Positions 26,650 through 34,723 of a stretch of DNA of 64,000 nucleotides are shown here, piece by piece (position 1 is the stretch's first letter; the number at the start of each line of letters is the position of its first letter). Origin of the DNA: Bradyrhizobium sp. Lineage in GTDB: Bacteria > Pseudomonadota > Alphaproteobacteria > Rhizobiales > Xanthobacteraceae. Below the pieces are notes generated by a model. That model saw only the letters and a list, made by a program, of their open reading frames with translations, ran no database searches and was not told the DNA's origin. The position numbers and the translations under genes were made by a program. The DNA lies in the NCBI RefSeq assembly GCF_030654605.1, contig NZ_JAURXB010000295.1, positions 1 to 64,000 of the forward strand, read 5' to 3'.

Positions 26650-26777
26650 CCTCATGGTGAGGAGCGCATTCGGCAGCGCCCTTGCGCTGCCGAATGCGCG
26701 TCTCGAACCATCTGGCACGTTCCTGTTTCCATCCTTCGAGACGCCGCGCGAAGGCGCGCGGCTCCGCAGGATGAGGA
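26650..26777. repeat. Palindromic intergenic element, family G (copy 2)
   Basis: Contains CTCATGGTGAGGAGCGCATT, a strong inner stem GCATTCGGCAGCGC / GCGCTGCCGAATGCGC, then CATCCTTCGAGACG and CGCAGGATGAGGA. It relates to 13936-14042 in the opposite orientation. It lies between the convergent LivM and VOC genes. Confidence 0.78.
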
Positions 26778-26808
26778 CTCAGACTCTCATCGACTATGGG
26801 AGCCCGCG

Positions 26809-27663
26809 CTATGCCCCCAGGAACACCAGCAGCGTGCCATTCGCCGCCGCAGGCGCCACACAAACCGCCCCCGCGCTGCGGACCCCCGCGCTCCCGACCG
26901 CCTTCTCCGCAGCAGCGAGATCGGACGTCGCGATCACCATGCCGGCGCTGCCCCGTTCCGGTAATCCGGCGAACGAGACTTCCGGATAGCGCCTGGCCAG
27001 TTGCTCCTTCGTGAGAAAGACAAAATCGGCGCGGTCCGAGCCTGAGGGCACCGCGATGGCGCCGTCGGGCTCCGCCCTGGTGCTGCCGTCGATCAGCCGG
27101 ACGAGGTGGGCGGCGTCCGTGGCCGGCTCCGGCGAGGCGATCAGCACCTGTTTCAAGCGCTGCGCGCCGTTGGCGTGTTTCATCAGTTCGGGAATCCAGA
27201 CGGTTTCACGCGTCTTGTGCTGGCAGGCGAAGATGCGCAATCCGCCCGGCGCCTCGGCCACCGGCCATTGAAAGGTGGTGAATTTGGCCGCCGACAGGCT
27301 GCCATCCGGCATCGTCACCGGGCGCTCGAAGTCGGTCGGCCCGATCGGCTCAAAGCCGCGTGCGCGAATCTCCTCGGCGCCAGCGGCCGAATCCACCGCC
27401 GTGAAGGCGAGGCGTTCGATGCCTTCGCGGTGGGCGAGAAAGGCCCGCGCCGGCGCATTGTGTCCGGTGTCGGTCAGGACGCCGAGCAGCTCGATGTAGT
27501 CAGGATCGAGCATGATGGTGTAGTTGCCCGTGCCCATATGCGCGCTGTGGGTGCCGCGCGGCGAGATGGTGAAGCCGAGCCGCTTCCAGTTGGCGGCGGC
27601 GGCGTCGAGATCACGCGCCATGACGACGGCATGATCGATTCCGATGACATTCCTGAGCGGCAC
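26809..27663 (-). CDS. VOC family (glyoxalase-like) protein
   Basis: About 284 residues with two vicinal-oxygen-chelate-type halves. The first begins NVIGIDHAVVMARDLDAAA and contains RGTHSAHMGTGNYTIML and DYIELLGVL. The second is near 200-280. I chose the GTG at 27663, preceded by GGGGAAA, because homology starts there; the frame stays open to 27738 across the divergent promoter. Members are metal-dependent lyases, dioxygenases or binding proteins. Not further assignable. Divergent from the FAD oxidoreductase, with 63 bases between starts. Confidence 0.85.
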   Translation of the reverse strand: MPLRNVIGIDHAVVMARDLDAAAANWKRLGFTISPRGTHSAHMGTGNYTIMLDPDYIELLGVLTDTGHNAPARAFLAHREGIERLAFTAVDSAAGAEEIRARGFEPIGPTDFERPVTMPDGSLSAAKFTTFQWPVAEAPGGLRIFACQHKTRETVWIPELMKHANGAQRLKQVLIASPEPATDAAHLVRLIDGSTRAEPDGAIAVPSGSDRADFVFLTKEQLARRYPEVSFAGLPERGSAGMVIATSDLAAAEKAVGSAGVRSAGAVCVAPAAANGTLLVFLGA

Positions 27664-27726
27664 TATGCTGTTTCCCCGGCATGAATTGGGCTCTAAGCTA
27701 ACCAGATCACCGACGGCAAGGAAAGC

Positions 27727-29037
27727 ATGGCGATGCATACCGCAAATGTCCGCTGGCCCGACTCGCTATGGGCCGCGGCGACGCCTCCAGGTCCGGAACT
27801 GCCGGAACTCGTCGGCACTATGCAAGCCGACGTCATCGTGGTCGGCGGCGGCTTTACCGGCCTGTCGACGGCGCTGCATCTGCGCGAGGCCGGCGTCGAT
27901 GTCGCCATCGTCGAGGCCATGGAGCCGGGCTGGGGCGCTTCCGGGCGCAACAACGGCCAGGTGATCCCGACCCTGTCGCGGCCCGACCCGGAGGATATCA
28001 TCGCGAAACACGGCGCGGTGGGAGAACGCTTTGTCGCGCTGCTGCGTGACTGTGCTTCCACGCTGTTCGACGTCGCGAGGCGCTATCAGATCCAGGCCGA
28101 GCAGGAACAGGCCGGCTGGGTGCAGCCGGTGCATTCGCCCGGACGCATCAAGATCGCCGAGCGGCGGGTGCGGCAATGGTCGAAATTCGGCGCCGACGTC
28201 GAGATGCTCACGCGCGACCAGACGCGAAAAATGCTCGGCTCGGATGCGTGGTTCGGCGGCTTCTGGAACAAGACCGGCGGCCACATCAACCCGCTGGCGC
28301 TGTCGCTGGGCCTCGCCCGAATCGTGCTGGAGCAAGGCGGCCGGATTTACGCACGCTCGCCCGCGATTTCGTTCGAACGGCGGGGCGACCGCTGGGTGGT
28401 CAAGACCGAAAAGGGCGAGATCAGCGGCCGCGCTTTGATCGTGGCGACCAACGCCTATACCGGCGAATTCTCCAAGACCTTGATGCCCGAGATCGCGCAC
28501 GAAGTGATGCCGGTATTGTCCTGGCAGATGGCGACGCAGCCGCTGCCGGAGGCAGCGCGCAAAACCATCATCCCCGGCCGGCAAGCGATGTCGGATACCC
28601 ACGGCGAACTTTACTTTGCGCGCTACGACGCGCGGAACCGGTTGGTGACCGGCGGTGCCGTGATCGGCCCCGGCAACAAGGTGGAACGAATAAAGCAGCG
28701 GGTCGGCGAACGGCTGCAGCGGCTGTGGCCGCAAATCGGGCCGGTCGCATTCGACTATGTCTGGAACGGCTATGTCGGCATGACCACGGATTTCCTGCCG
28801 CGCATTCACCGGCTTGGTCCCGACGCCTATGGCTGGACCGGCTGCAACGGCCGCGCGGTGGCGCTGTCGATCGCGCTCGGCGATGAACTGTCGAAGGCGG
28901 TGCGCGGTACGGCTGAGGCTGATCTGGCGCTGCCGTTCACCGAGCCGGTCCCGATTCCCGCGCATGGACTGATGCGCAAGCTCGCGCCGTTGATGCTGAT
29001 GGTCTACCGGCGGCGCGACGCGCGCGAGATTGCGTGA
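27727..29037 (+). CDS. FAD-dependent oxidoreductase (DAO family, gamma-glutamylputrescine-oxidase-like)
   Basis: Flavin amine or amino-acid oxidase of 436 residues. The dinucleotide fold is ADVIVVGGGFTGLSTALHL near 33-52, followed by GWGASGRNNGQVIP typical of the PuuB group. The C-terminus contains WNGYVGMTTDFLPRIHRL and WTGCNGRAVALSIALG for FAD binding. ATG 27727 follows AAGGAAAG; a second ATG is two codons later. It probably oxidises an N-alkyl or polyamine-type substrate. Cytoplasmic. Confidence 0.92.
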   Translation: MAMHTANVRWPDSLWAAATPPGPELPELVGTMQADVIVVGGGFTGLSTALHLREAGVDVAIVEAMEPGWGASGRNNGQVIPTLSRPDPEDIIAKHGAVGERFVALLRDCASTLFDVARRYQIQAEQEQAGWVQPVHSPGRIKIAERRVRQWSKFGADVEMLTRDQTRKMLGSDAWFGGFWNKTGGHINPLALSLGLARIVLEQGGRIYARSPAISFERRGDRWVVKTEKGEISGRALIVATNAYTGEFSKTLMPEIAHEVMPVLSWQMATQPLPEAARKTIIPGRQAMSDTHGELYFARYDARNRLVTGGAVIGPGNKVERIKQRVGERLQRLWPQIGPVAFDYVWNGYVGMTTDFLPRIHRLGPDAYGWTGCNGRAVALSIALGDELSKAVRGTAEADLALPFTEPVPIPAHGLMRKLAPLMLMVYRRRDAREIA

Positions 29038-29057
29038 GGCGGCGCGGCGGCGATTCT

Positions 29058-29240
29058 TCTCCCTCTCCCGCTCGCGGAGGAGGGCATAGGCGGCCTATGG
29101 CCGCCGGTCTTGGTAGAAGAACGCCGATGCGAAGCATCGGCTATGGTGGGGGTGTCTCCGCGAGACACACTGCTTGCGGCTTTGCGGATGAGAGAGCCCC
29201 CACCCCAACCCTCCCCCGCAAGAGCGGGAGAGGGAGCGCA
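29058..29240. repeat. Palindromic intergenic element, family C (copy 1)
   Basis: Outer arms CTCCCTCTCCCGCTCGCGGA and ...AGAGCGGGAGAGGGAG enclose inner inverted stretches (GGCATAGGCGGCCTATGGCC, CCGATGCGAAGCATCGG, GGTGTCTCCGCGAGACAC). It lies between the convergent oxidoreductase and Sel1 genes. Relatives are at 55352 and 58000. Confidence 0.88.
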
Positions 29241-29269
29241 CCGTGCATGCCGCGCATGCGGTCGCCGCG

Positions 29270-29662
29270 TCAAAAATACTCGCAAGCCCGGTAGTTCGAG
29301 GCTTCGCAGGCCTGCGCCATCTGGTTCGCCGTCGAGATTTCCTGCGGCGTCATGGCGTGCGACACCTCGCGCATTTCCGCTCTTGCCCTGGCGTCCCCGC
29401 GCCTGGCTGCAAGGCTGAACCACATGAAGGCCTGGGCCGGATTGCGCACGACCCCCTGCCCTTTGCGGTACATCTTCCCGAGCACGCTCTGCGCCTTCGG
29501 ATTGCCCTGCTCGGCCAACGGGCGAAACAGCCGGATCGCCGGCACATAGTCGCCGCGGTTATAGGCCGCCATGCCGTCTTCCCAGGGTCCCGCAAGGGCG
29601 CTTGAGGCGCCCATGAATAGCGCGCTTGCGATCAGGCCGCCGATCACCATTGGGTTTCGCAT
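29270..29662 (-). CDS. Exported Sel1-like repeat protein
   Basis: Small protein of 130 residues with a signal peptide (MRNPMVIGGLIASALFMGAS, cleavage around ALA-GPW near 24-25). It has about two Sel1/TPR-type helical repeats: NRGDYVPAIRLFRPLAEQGN and AFMWFSLAARRGDARAR. The C-terminus has two Cys residues (QACEASNYRACEYF) that could form a disulphide. ATG 29662 follows GGGGAGC. Sel1 proteins mediate protein-protein contacts; the partner is unknown. It is divergent from the Anbu gene by 143 bases. Confidence 0.88.
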   Translation of the reverse strand: MRNPMVIGGLIASALFMGASSALAGPWEDGMAAYNRGDYVPAIRLFRPLAEQGNPKAQSVLGKMYRKGQGVVRNPAQAFMWFSLAARRGDARARAEMREVSHAMTPQEISTANQMAQACEASNYRACEYF

Positions 29663-29805
29663 CGGTGCTCCCCGTCTCGGATTGCTCGGGTGATTTTCTA
29701 CCCGTTCGGGGATGGCTGCACCACGGGGAATTGGGGTTGGATGGCCCCCTGAAATTGGCTACTAGTTGCCCGCCGATCGTCTCGATTGGTGTTTGGGGAC
29801 CGGGA

Positions 29806-30564
29806 ATGACCTATTGTTGCGGAGTGCTGGTGCGGGACGGTCTGGTCATGATCGCCGACACCAGGACCAATGCCGGGCTCGACAATGTCTCGACCTTTCG
29901 CAAGCTTCATATTTTCAGCAAGCCGGGCGACCGCATCATGGCGATCGCCAGCGCAGGCAATCTGGCGATCAGCCAGTCGGTGCTGTCGACGCTCACCGAG
30001 GGACTCGAGGATCCGCACACCGGCGAGCTCGAGACGCTGATGAACGCGCCGACCATGTTCCAGGCGGCGCAACGCATCGGCCGCGCCATCCGCGCGGTCA
30101 ACGCCACAGAAGGCGAGGCGCTGAAATCCGAGGACATCAATTTCGACGTCTCGTTCCTGTTCGGCGGCCAGATCAAGGGCTCGCGGATGCGCCTGTTCAT
30201 GGTGTATCCGGCCGGAAATTTCATCGAATGCACCACCGACACGCCCTATTTGCAGATCGGCGAGCACAAATACGGCAAGCCGGTGCTCGACCGCGCCATG
30301 CATTACGACGTCGAACTCTACGAGGCGCTGAAGACCAGCCTGATCTCGATGGATTCGACCATGCGCTCCAATCTCGGCGTCGGCCTGCCGATCGACGTGC
30401 TGGTGGTGCGCTCGGATGTCTGCGACGCCGATCTCAACCACCGCATCGAGGCGGGCGAGCCGTATTTCCACGATCTGCGCTCGCGCTGGTCGGCGGCGCT
30501 GCGCGCGGCGCACCAGAACATTCCAAGACCGCCCTACAAGACCGAAACAGAACCAAAAACATAA
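29806..30564 (+). CDS. Proteasome-type peptidase, Anbu family
   Basis: Ancestral beta-subunit peptidase of the Ntn-hydrolase fold, about 252 residues. After removal of Met1 the nucleophile is Thr2 (MTYCCGVLVRDGL). The conserved proteasome Asp is at 18 (IADTRTNAG) and Lys at 33 (FRKLHIF), with the SAGN/glycine loop at IASAGNLAIS. ATG 29806 follows GGGGACCGGG; the longer open frame from 29626 would bury the nucleophile and is rejected. Anbu genes normally sit with ATP-grasp, alpha-E and transglutaminase genes, here 8 kb upstream. It is followed 16 bases later by an SDR gene. Confidence 0.93.
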   Translation: MTYCCGVLVRDGLVMIADTRTNAGLDNVSTFRKLHIFSKPGDRIMAIASAGNLAISQSVLSTLTEGLEDPHTGELETLMNAPTMFQAAQRIGRAIRAVNATEGEALKSEDINFDVSFLFGGQIKGSRMRLFMVYPAGNFIECTTDTPYLQIGEHKYGKPVLDRAMHYDVELYEALKTSLISMDSTMRSNLGVGLPIDVLVVRSDVCDADLNHRIEAGEPYFHDLRSRWSAALRAAHQNIPRPPYKTETEPKT

Positions 30565-30580
30565 AAGGTAAGGAAACGAA

Positions 30581-31345
30581 ATGGCCGAGGCAGCAAACAA
30601 GATCGCAGTGGTGACCGGCGCGGGCACCGGGGTGGGACGCGCGGCGTCGCTGGCGCTGATGAACGCGGGCTTTACCGTGGTGCTGGCGGGACGGCGGATG
30701 GAAATGCTGCAGGAGACGCAGAAGCTCGGCGACAATGTCGGCAAGAGCCTCCCCGTGTCCGCCGACATGACCGATCCAGGATCGATCGCCGCGCTGTTCG
30801 CCAAGGTGATGGAAGTCTACGGCCGGCTCGACGTGCTGTTCAACAATGCCGGCATGGGCGCGCCGCCGGTGAATTTCGAGGATCTCAGCCTGGAGCAATG
30901 GCAGGCGGTGGTGAACACCAATTTGACCGGGCCGTTCCTGTGCACCCAGCACGCGTTCCGCATCATGAAGGACCAGACCCCGCGCGGCGGCCGCATCATC
31001 AACAACGGCTCGATCTCGGCGCACGCGCCGCGGCCGTTCTCGTCGGCCTATACTTCGACGAAACATGCCATCACTGGCCTCACCAAAGCCACCAACCTCG
31101 ACGGCCGCATGTACGACATCGCGGTCGGCCAGGTCGACATCGGCAATGCCGCGACGCCGATGACCGACCGCATGGTCGCCGGCCCCGGCGTGATGCAGCC
31201 CGATGGCACCATGAAGCAGGAACCGCGGATGGACGCCAAGGCGGTCGGCGACGCCGTCGCCTACATGGCGAGCCTGCCGCTCGATGCCAACGTGCTGTTC
31301 ATGACGGTGATGGCGACCAAGATGCCGTTCGTGGGGCGGGGGTAG
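30581..31345 (+). CDS. SDR family oxidoreductase
   Basis: Classical short-chain dehydrogenase of 254 residues. The cofactor motif is VTGAGTGVGRAASLALMNAG near 10-29, with Arg (AGRRME) after the second strand suggesting NADPH. FNNAGMGAPP, the catalytic Ser in NNGSISAHAPRP and Tyr-x3-Lys in SSAYTSTKHAITGL are complete. ATG 30581 follows AAGGAAACGAA and lies 16 bases after the Anbu stop, so co-transcription with Anbu is likely. Substrate unknown. Confidence 0.93.
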   Translation: MAEAANKIAVVTGAGTGVGRAASLALMNAGFTVVLAGRRMEMLQETQKLGDNVGKSLPVSADMTDPGSIAALFAKVMEVYGRLDVLFNNAGMGAPPVNFEDLSLEQWQAVVNTNLTGPFLCTQHAFRIMKDQTPRGGRIINNGSISAHAPRPFSSAYTSTKHAITGLTKATNLDGRMYDIAVGQVDIGNAATPMTDRMVAGPGVMQPDGTMKQEPRMDAKAVGDAVAYMASLPLDANVLFMTVMATKMPFVGRG

Positions 31346-31358
31346 GGTTCACTCTCTC

Positions 31359-31478
31359 GTCGTCCCCGCGAACGCGGGGACCCATACGCCGCGGCACCAA
31401 TTGTTATTCAAGGTATCTAACGCCGTGTCCTCATTGACAGGGCACGGCGTATGGGTCCCTGCGTTCGCAGGGACGACG
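31359..31478. repeat. Palindromic intergenic element, family D (copy 1)
   Basis: GTCGTCCCCGCGAACGCGGG + GACCCATACGCCG pairs with CGGCGTATGGGTC + CCTGCGTTCGCAGGGACGAC. Related elements are at 43689 and 60271. It lies 13 bases after the SDR stop codon. Confidence 0.9.
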
Positions 31479-31562
31479 TGTTGAGACGTCGCTGCCCAGT
31501 ACGCGTTGCCTTCCCACACATTCTCAACACTGCCATAATCCCCCGCGGGACTCGGGGGAATC

Positions 31563-32867
31563 ATGCTTCAGCTGCAATCGGCGTTCGGCGTGTTCGCGTT
31601 GCTGGCGATCGCGTGGGTCCTCAGCGAGAACCGCCGCGCGGTCTCGCTCGGGCAGGCCGCGATCGGCCTCGCCGTCACCTTTCTCACCGCGGTGGCCCTG
31701 ACAAAACTGCCGTTGGTCGCGCACGCGTTCGGCGCCATCAACGACGCGGTCGGAACCGTTTCCGCCGCCTCGCGCGCCGGCAGTTCGTTCGTGTTCGGCT
31801 ATCTCGGCGGCGGCACGCCGCCGTTCGACCTGAAGACGCCGGGCGCAGATTTCATCCTGGCGTTTCAGGCGCTGCCGGTGGTGCTGGTCATGAGCGTGCT
31901 GACCACGCTGCTGTTCTACTGGAAGATCCTGCCGCCTGTCGTGCGCGGCATGTCGTGGCTGCTGGAACGCACGCTCGGCGTCGGCGGCGCGGTCGGGTTG
32001 TCGACCGCGGCCAATATCTTTCTCGGCATGGTGGAAGCGCCGCTGTTCATCCGGCCCTATCTGGCGCGGCTGACGCGCAGCGAACTGTTTCTGGTGATGA
32101 CCGGCGGCATGGCCGGGATCGCCGGCACCGTGCTGGTGCTCTACGCCACCCTGCTGTCACAGCTGATCCCGGATTCGGCGGCGCATTTCGTCATCGCCTC
32201 GGTGCTGGCGGCGCCCGCGGCGATCCTGGTCAGCCTGATCATGGTGCCGGAGACGTCGGAGACGCGCACCGCCGCCGTGCTGACCAATCCCCGCGGCGAT
32301 TCTCGCGTCGCGTTCATCGATTCAAAAGTGGCCGAGGCCGATCCCGACATCCAGGCGTCCTCGACCATGGATGCGATCGTCAAGGGCACCACTGCCGGGC
32401 TCGAACTGCTGCTCAACATCGTCGCGATGCTGCTGGTGCTGGTGGCGCTGGTCTATCTCGCCAACGCGGTGCTCGGGCTGCTGCCGCATCTCGGGGGTGC
32501 TGATATCTCGATGCAGCGGATGCTCGGCTACCTCATGGCGCCGGTGTGCTGGCTGATGGGCCTGCCGTGGCCGCAGGCAGTCACCGCGGGCAGCCTGATG
32601 GGGGTGAAAACCGTGCTCAACGAGCTGATCGCCTATGTCGATCTGACGAAGCTCGGGACCGATGCGCTGGATCCGCGCTCGCGGCTGATCATGCTCTATG
32701 CGATGTGCGGCTTCGCCAATTTCGGCAGCCTCGGCATCATGATCGGCGGCCTCGGCACCATGGCGCCGCAGCGCCGCGACGAGATCAACGCGCTGGGACT
32801 GAAGTCGATCGTGTCGGGCACGCTGACGACGTGTTTGATGGGCGCGATCGTGGGGGTGTTGAATTGA
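31563..32867 (+). CDS. Concentrative nucleoside transporter (NupC/CNT family)
   Basis: Inner-membrane symporter of 434 residues that imports nucleosides with H+ or Na+. It shows the CNT order: an N-terminal helix pair (QSAFGVFALLAIAWVLSENR), GSSFVFGYLGGG, VGLSTAANIFLGMVEAPLFI (nucleoside/cation site), FLVMTGGMAGIAGTVLVLYA, and GVKTVLNELIAYVDLTKLG with SRLIMLYAMCGFANFGSLGI near the C-terminus. The start is ATG 31563. It fits functionally with the nearby purine salvage gene gpt but is not in the same operon. Confidence 0.94.
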   Translation: MLQLQSAFGVFALLAIAWVLSENRRAVSLGQAAIGLAVTFLTAVALTKLPLVAHAFGAINDAVGTVSAASRAGSSFVFGYLGGGTPPFDLKTPGADFILAFQALPVVLVMSVLTTLLFYWKILPPVVRGMSWLLERTLGVGGAVGLSTAANIFLGMVEAPLFIRPYLARLTRSELFLVMTGGMAGIAGTVLVLYATLLSQLIPDSAAHFVIASVLAAPAAILVSLIMVPETSETRTAAVLTNPRGDSRVAFIDSKVAEADPDIQASSTMDAIVKGTTAGLELLLNIVAMLLVLVALVYLANAVLGLLPHLGGADISMQRMLGYLMAPVCWLMGLPWPQAVTAGSLMGVKTVLNELIAYVDLTKLGTDALDPRSRLIMLYAMCGFANFGSLGIMIGGLGTMAPQRRDEINALGLKSIVSGTLTTCLMGAIVGVLN

Positions 32868-32876
32868 TTTTTGACT

Positions 32877-32962
32877 CGTCATGGCCGGGCTTGACCCGGC
32901 CATCCACGTCTTTGCATCAAAGAAGATAGTCGTGGATGCCCGGGTCAAGCCCGGGCATGACG
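32877..32962. repeat. Palindromic intergenic element, family A (copy 4)
   Basis: The most regular family A copy: CGTCATGGCCGGGCTTGACC and GGTCAAGCCCGGGCATGACG arms. It lies between the convergent CNT transporter and cupin genes, 9 bases after one stop and 19 from the other. Confidence 0.92.
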
Positions 32963-32981
32963 AACATTGGTGACGGCTGCC

Positions 32982-33524
32982 CTAAGACGCCAGTTCGACC
33001 GTCTTGAACTCCGCCGGCAAGATCACTTCCAGCAATTCGACGTCGTCGGAATAGTCCAGGATCAAATGCCTGATGCGGGGCGGCTGGGTCCAGGCGCTGC
33101 CTTCCTTCATCAAGGTCTCGCCCTGGCCTTCCATGTAGGTTTTGACCCAGCCCTTCAGGACATAGACCATCTGGAATTCGACATCGTGGAAGTGCAGCTT
33201 TGAGACTTCGGCCGGATTGCAGGGGCCGATCAGCCGGATCACATGGGCCTGCGCCAGGCCGTGGCTCGCGGCCGCGATGCCGAGATCGCGATACTGCGCG
33301 TAGGTGCGCAGGCCATCGGCCTTGAAATCCTCTTCGCGGTGATGGCTGATGGCGATGCGCTGTTTCGGGCGTTTGGCGGCGGGCTTTGGCGGCGCCTTGG
33401 AAGTGGCGGCCTTGGCTTTAATGATCTTGCGCGCGGCGGACTTGGCGGCGGCTTTTGGCGACGGCGATTTTTTCAACGCGGCGCTGCGGCTCGCGGCGCG
33501 TGATGTCGGCTTCTGCTTGGCCAT
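32982..33524 (-). CDS. Cupin-domain protein with a Lys/Ala-rich basic N-terminal tail
   Basis: About 180 residues. Residues 1-65 are a low-complexity, highly basic tail of Lys, Ala, Ser and Pro (MAKQKPTSRAASRSAALKKS...), reminiscent of histone H1-like segments. The rest is a single cupin barrel: LHFHDVEFQMVYVLKGWVKT with two His and one Glu as metal-ligand candidates, and RIRHLILDYSDDVELLEVIL. ATG 33524 follows GGGAAGGGAG and is preferred to the open frame from 33686, which is repeat sequence. The tail may bind nucleic acid, but that is speculation. Confidence 0.85.
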   Translation of the reverse strand: MAKQKPTSRAASRSAALKKSPSPKAAAKSAARKIIKAKAATSKAPPKPAAKRPKQRIAISHHREEDFKADGLRTYAQYRDLGIAAASHGLAQAHVIRLIGPCNPAEVSKLHFHDVEFQMVYVLKGWVKTYMEGQGETLMKEGSAWTQPPRIRHLILDYSDDVELLEVILPAEFKTVELAS

Positions 33525-33574
33525 TGACGTGCTCCCTTCCCGTTTATCGGGAAAGGCTAGCACAAACTGTATTC

Positions 33575-33692
33575 GTAGGGTGGGCAAAGCTTCTGCCGCA
33601 GCTCGAAGAGCGAAGGCGGAAGCGTGCCCACCATGGCGCGCGTTGATAGATGGTGGGCACGGCGCGAAGCGCGCGCCTTTGCCCACCCTGCG
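33575..33692. repeat. Palindromic intergenic element, family F (copy 1)
   Basis: GTAGGGTGGGCAAAGC...CGTGCCCACCAT pairs with ATGGTGGGCACGG...CTTTGCCCACCCTGC. The second copy is at 51362. It lies between the cupin start and the Usg stop codon, 10 bases from the latter. Confidence 0.9.
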
Positions 33693-33701
33693 AAATCAGC
33701 T

Positions 33702-33986
33702 TCAATGCAGCCGGAACACGCCGTCGACGGCGCGCAGTTCGGCCGGCTTGATCAGCTTGGAATGCGCCACGGTGACGGAGAACAGCGGCCCCTCGAGCTT
33801 TTCTTCCCAGAACGCGAGAAAGTCCTTCAGCGCCGGAAATTTCGGGAAAAGATCGTAGTTCTGCCAGACGTAGGTTTGCAGCAACGACGGGTGATCCGGC
33901 ATCCGATAGAGAATTTGCGCCGTCGTCAGCCCGTAACCCAGCACCTGCTTCCGAAAATCGTCGGAAACGCCAACCCGCGAGACCAT
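33702..33986 (-). CDS. Usg family protein
   Basis: Small conserved alphaproteobacterial protein of about 94 residues, function unknown. Hallmarks are DFRKQVLGYGLTTAQILYRM, PDHPSLLQTYVWQNYDLFPK, FLAFWEEKLEGPLFSV and VAHSKLIKPAEL. The start is ATG 33986 because GGAGG sits five bases before it; an in-frame ATG at 33998 overlaps that site. Divergent from groESL, across 379 bases that carry the chaperone control region. Confidence 0.88.
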   Translation of the reverse strand: MVSRVGVSDDFRKQVLGYGLTTAQILYRMPDHPSLLQTYVWQNYDLFPKFPALKDFLAFWEEKLEGPLFSVTVAHSKLIKPAELRAVDGVFRLH

Positions 33987-34188
33987 GCCAACCTCCATTG
34001 CTGGAGCGCATTCATCTGGTGGCTGCCGACCGGGAGCCACCCGGTGGAGATGCGCTCACATGTGAGAAATGTGACGCACGATACCCATCCATCACAAGCC
34101 TAAATGTTTAACGGACTGTTGAAAAAGGGTGCGTTAGCAGCAGCTTACCGCACGTGCTAATACGGGGTTTCCCGCTCCGTTCCGCGGA

Positions 34189-34204
34189 ATTAATCATGAT
34201 TAAT
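34189..34204. promoter_or_regulatory. 16-bp perfect AT-rich palindrome upstream of groESL
   Basis: ATTAATCATGATTAAT is a perfect inverted repeat in otherwise GC-rich DNA. It lies five bases before the upstream CIRCE-like site and between the divergent usg and groES genes. It looks like an operator for a dimeric regulator; none was identified. Confidence 0.45.
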
Positions 34205-34208
34205 GATT

Positions 34209-34235
34209 TTGGCAGCCGTCATATTTGAGTGCCAA
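34209..34235. promoter_or_regulatory. Upstream CIRCE-like element
   Basis: TTGGCAGCC - 9 bases - GAGTGCCAA. The right half matches the variant CIRCE arm (GAGTGC-T/C-AA) perfectly; the left half differs at two positions. HrcA binds CIRCE (TTAGCACTC-N9-GAGTGCTAA). It lies upstream of the likely -35 box. Confidence 0.5.
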
Positions 34236-34252
34236 TTTTTCTGCTAGAAGCC

Positions 34253-34281
34253 CTTGTTCCCCGGACAACTCTGGCCTATGT
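34253..34281 (+). promoter_or_regulatory. Candidate groESL promoter
   Basis: CTTGTT at 34253-34258, a 17-base spacer, then CTATGT at 34276-34281. This resembles the alphaproteobacterial CTTG...CTATAT housekeeping type. It predicts a start near 34288, just before the downstream CIRCE-like element and about 78 bases before groES. Confidence 0.4.
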
Positions 34282-34295
34282 CCACACCAGTCGCG

Positions 34296-34322
34296 CTGGC
34301 ACTCGCTGGTGGAGACTGCCAA
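34296..34322. promoter_or_regulatory. Downstream CIRCE-like element of groESL
   Basis: CTGGCACTC - 9 bases (GCTGGTGGA) - GACTGCCAA. Each arm has a single deviation from TTGGCACTC/GAGTGCCAA. Its position between the predicted transcription start and groES is standard for an HrcA-CIRCE heat-shock repression site. Confidence 0.7.
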
Positions 34323-34365
34323 AATTCAAAACCCTGCAATAGATTCAGAAACTTAGGAGGACTGC

Positions 34366-34683
34366 ATGAAATTCCGTCCGCTTCACGACCGCGTTGTAGT
34401 CAAGCGCATCGACGCCGAAGAGAAGACCGCTGGCGGCATCATCATTCCCGACAGTGCCAAGGAAAAGCCCTCGCAGGGCGAAATCACCGCCGTCGGCCCG
34501 GGTGGCCGCGACGAAGCCGGCAAGCTGATCCCGATCGACCTCAAGGTCGGCGACCGTGTGCTGTTCGGCAAGTGGTCCGGCACCGAGGTCAAGCTCGACG
34601 GCCAGGAACTGCTGATCATGAAGGAAAGCGACATCATGGGCGTCCTCACCGACGTTCCCGCCGCCAAGAAGAAGGCCGCTTAA
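34366..34683 (+). CDS. groES: Co-chaperonin GroES
   Basis: The 10-kDa lid of the GroEL folding chamber, 105 residues, forming a heptameric ring in the cytoplasm. The N-terminus FRPLHDRVVVKRIDAEEKTA and the mobile loop KTAGGIIIPDSAKEKPSQGE (GroEL-contacting GGIIIP) are textbook. The C-terminus EGQELL-type and VLTDVPAAKKKAA ending are alphaproteobacterial. ATG 34366 follows a strong TTAGGAGG site. It is 40 bases before groEL and controlled by the CIRCE-like region upstream. Confidence 0.98.
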   Translation: MKFRPLHDRVVVKRIDAEEKTAGGIIIPDSAKEKPSQGEITAVGPGGRDEAGKLIPIDLKVGDRVLFGKWSGTEVKLDGQELLIMKESDIMGVLTDVPAAKKKAA

Positions 34684-34723
34684 GCGCCTTTTCCCCTGCC
34701 CCTGATTCTCAAGGAAACAACAT

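Noticed and set aside
29626..29805. Upstream start for Anbu
   Set aside because: It would bury the conserved Thr2 nucleophile inside the chain. ATG 29806 has a good ribosome site.
34115..34146. TTGAAA-type RpoH promoter far upstream of groES
   Set aside because: The -35 is plausible, but no matching heat-shock -10 follows at correct spacing.
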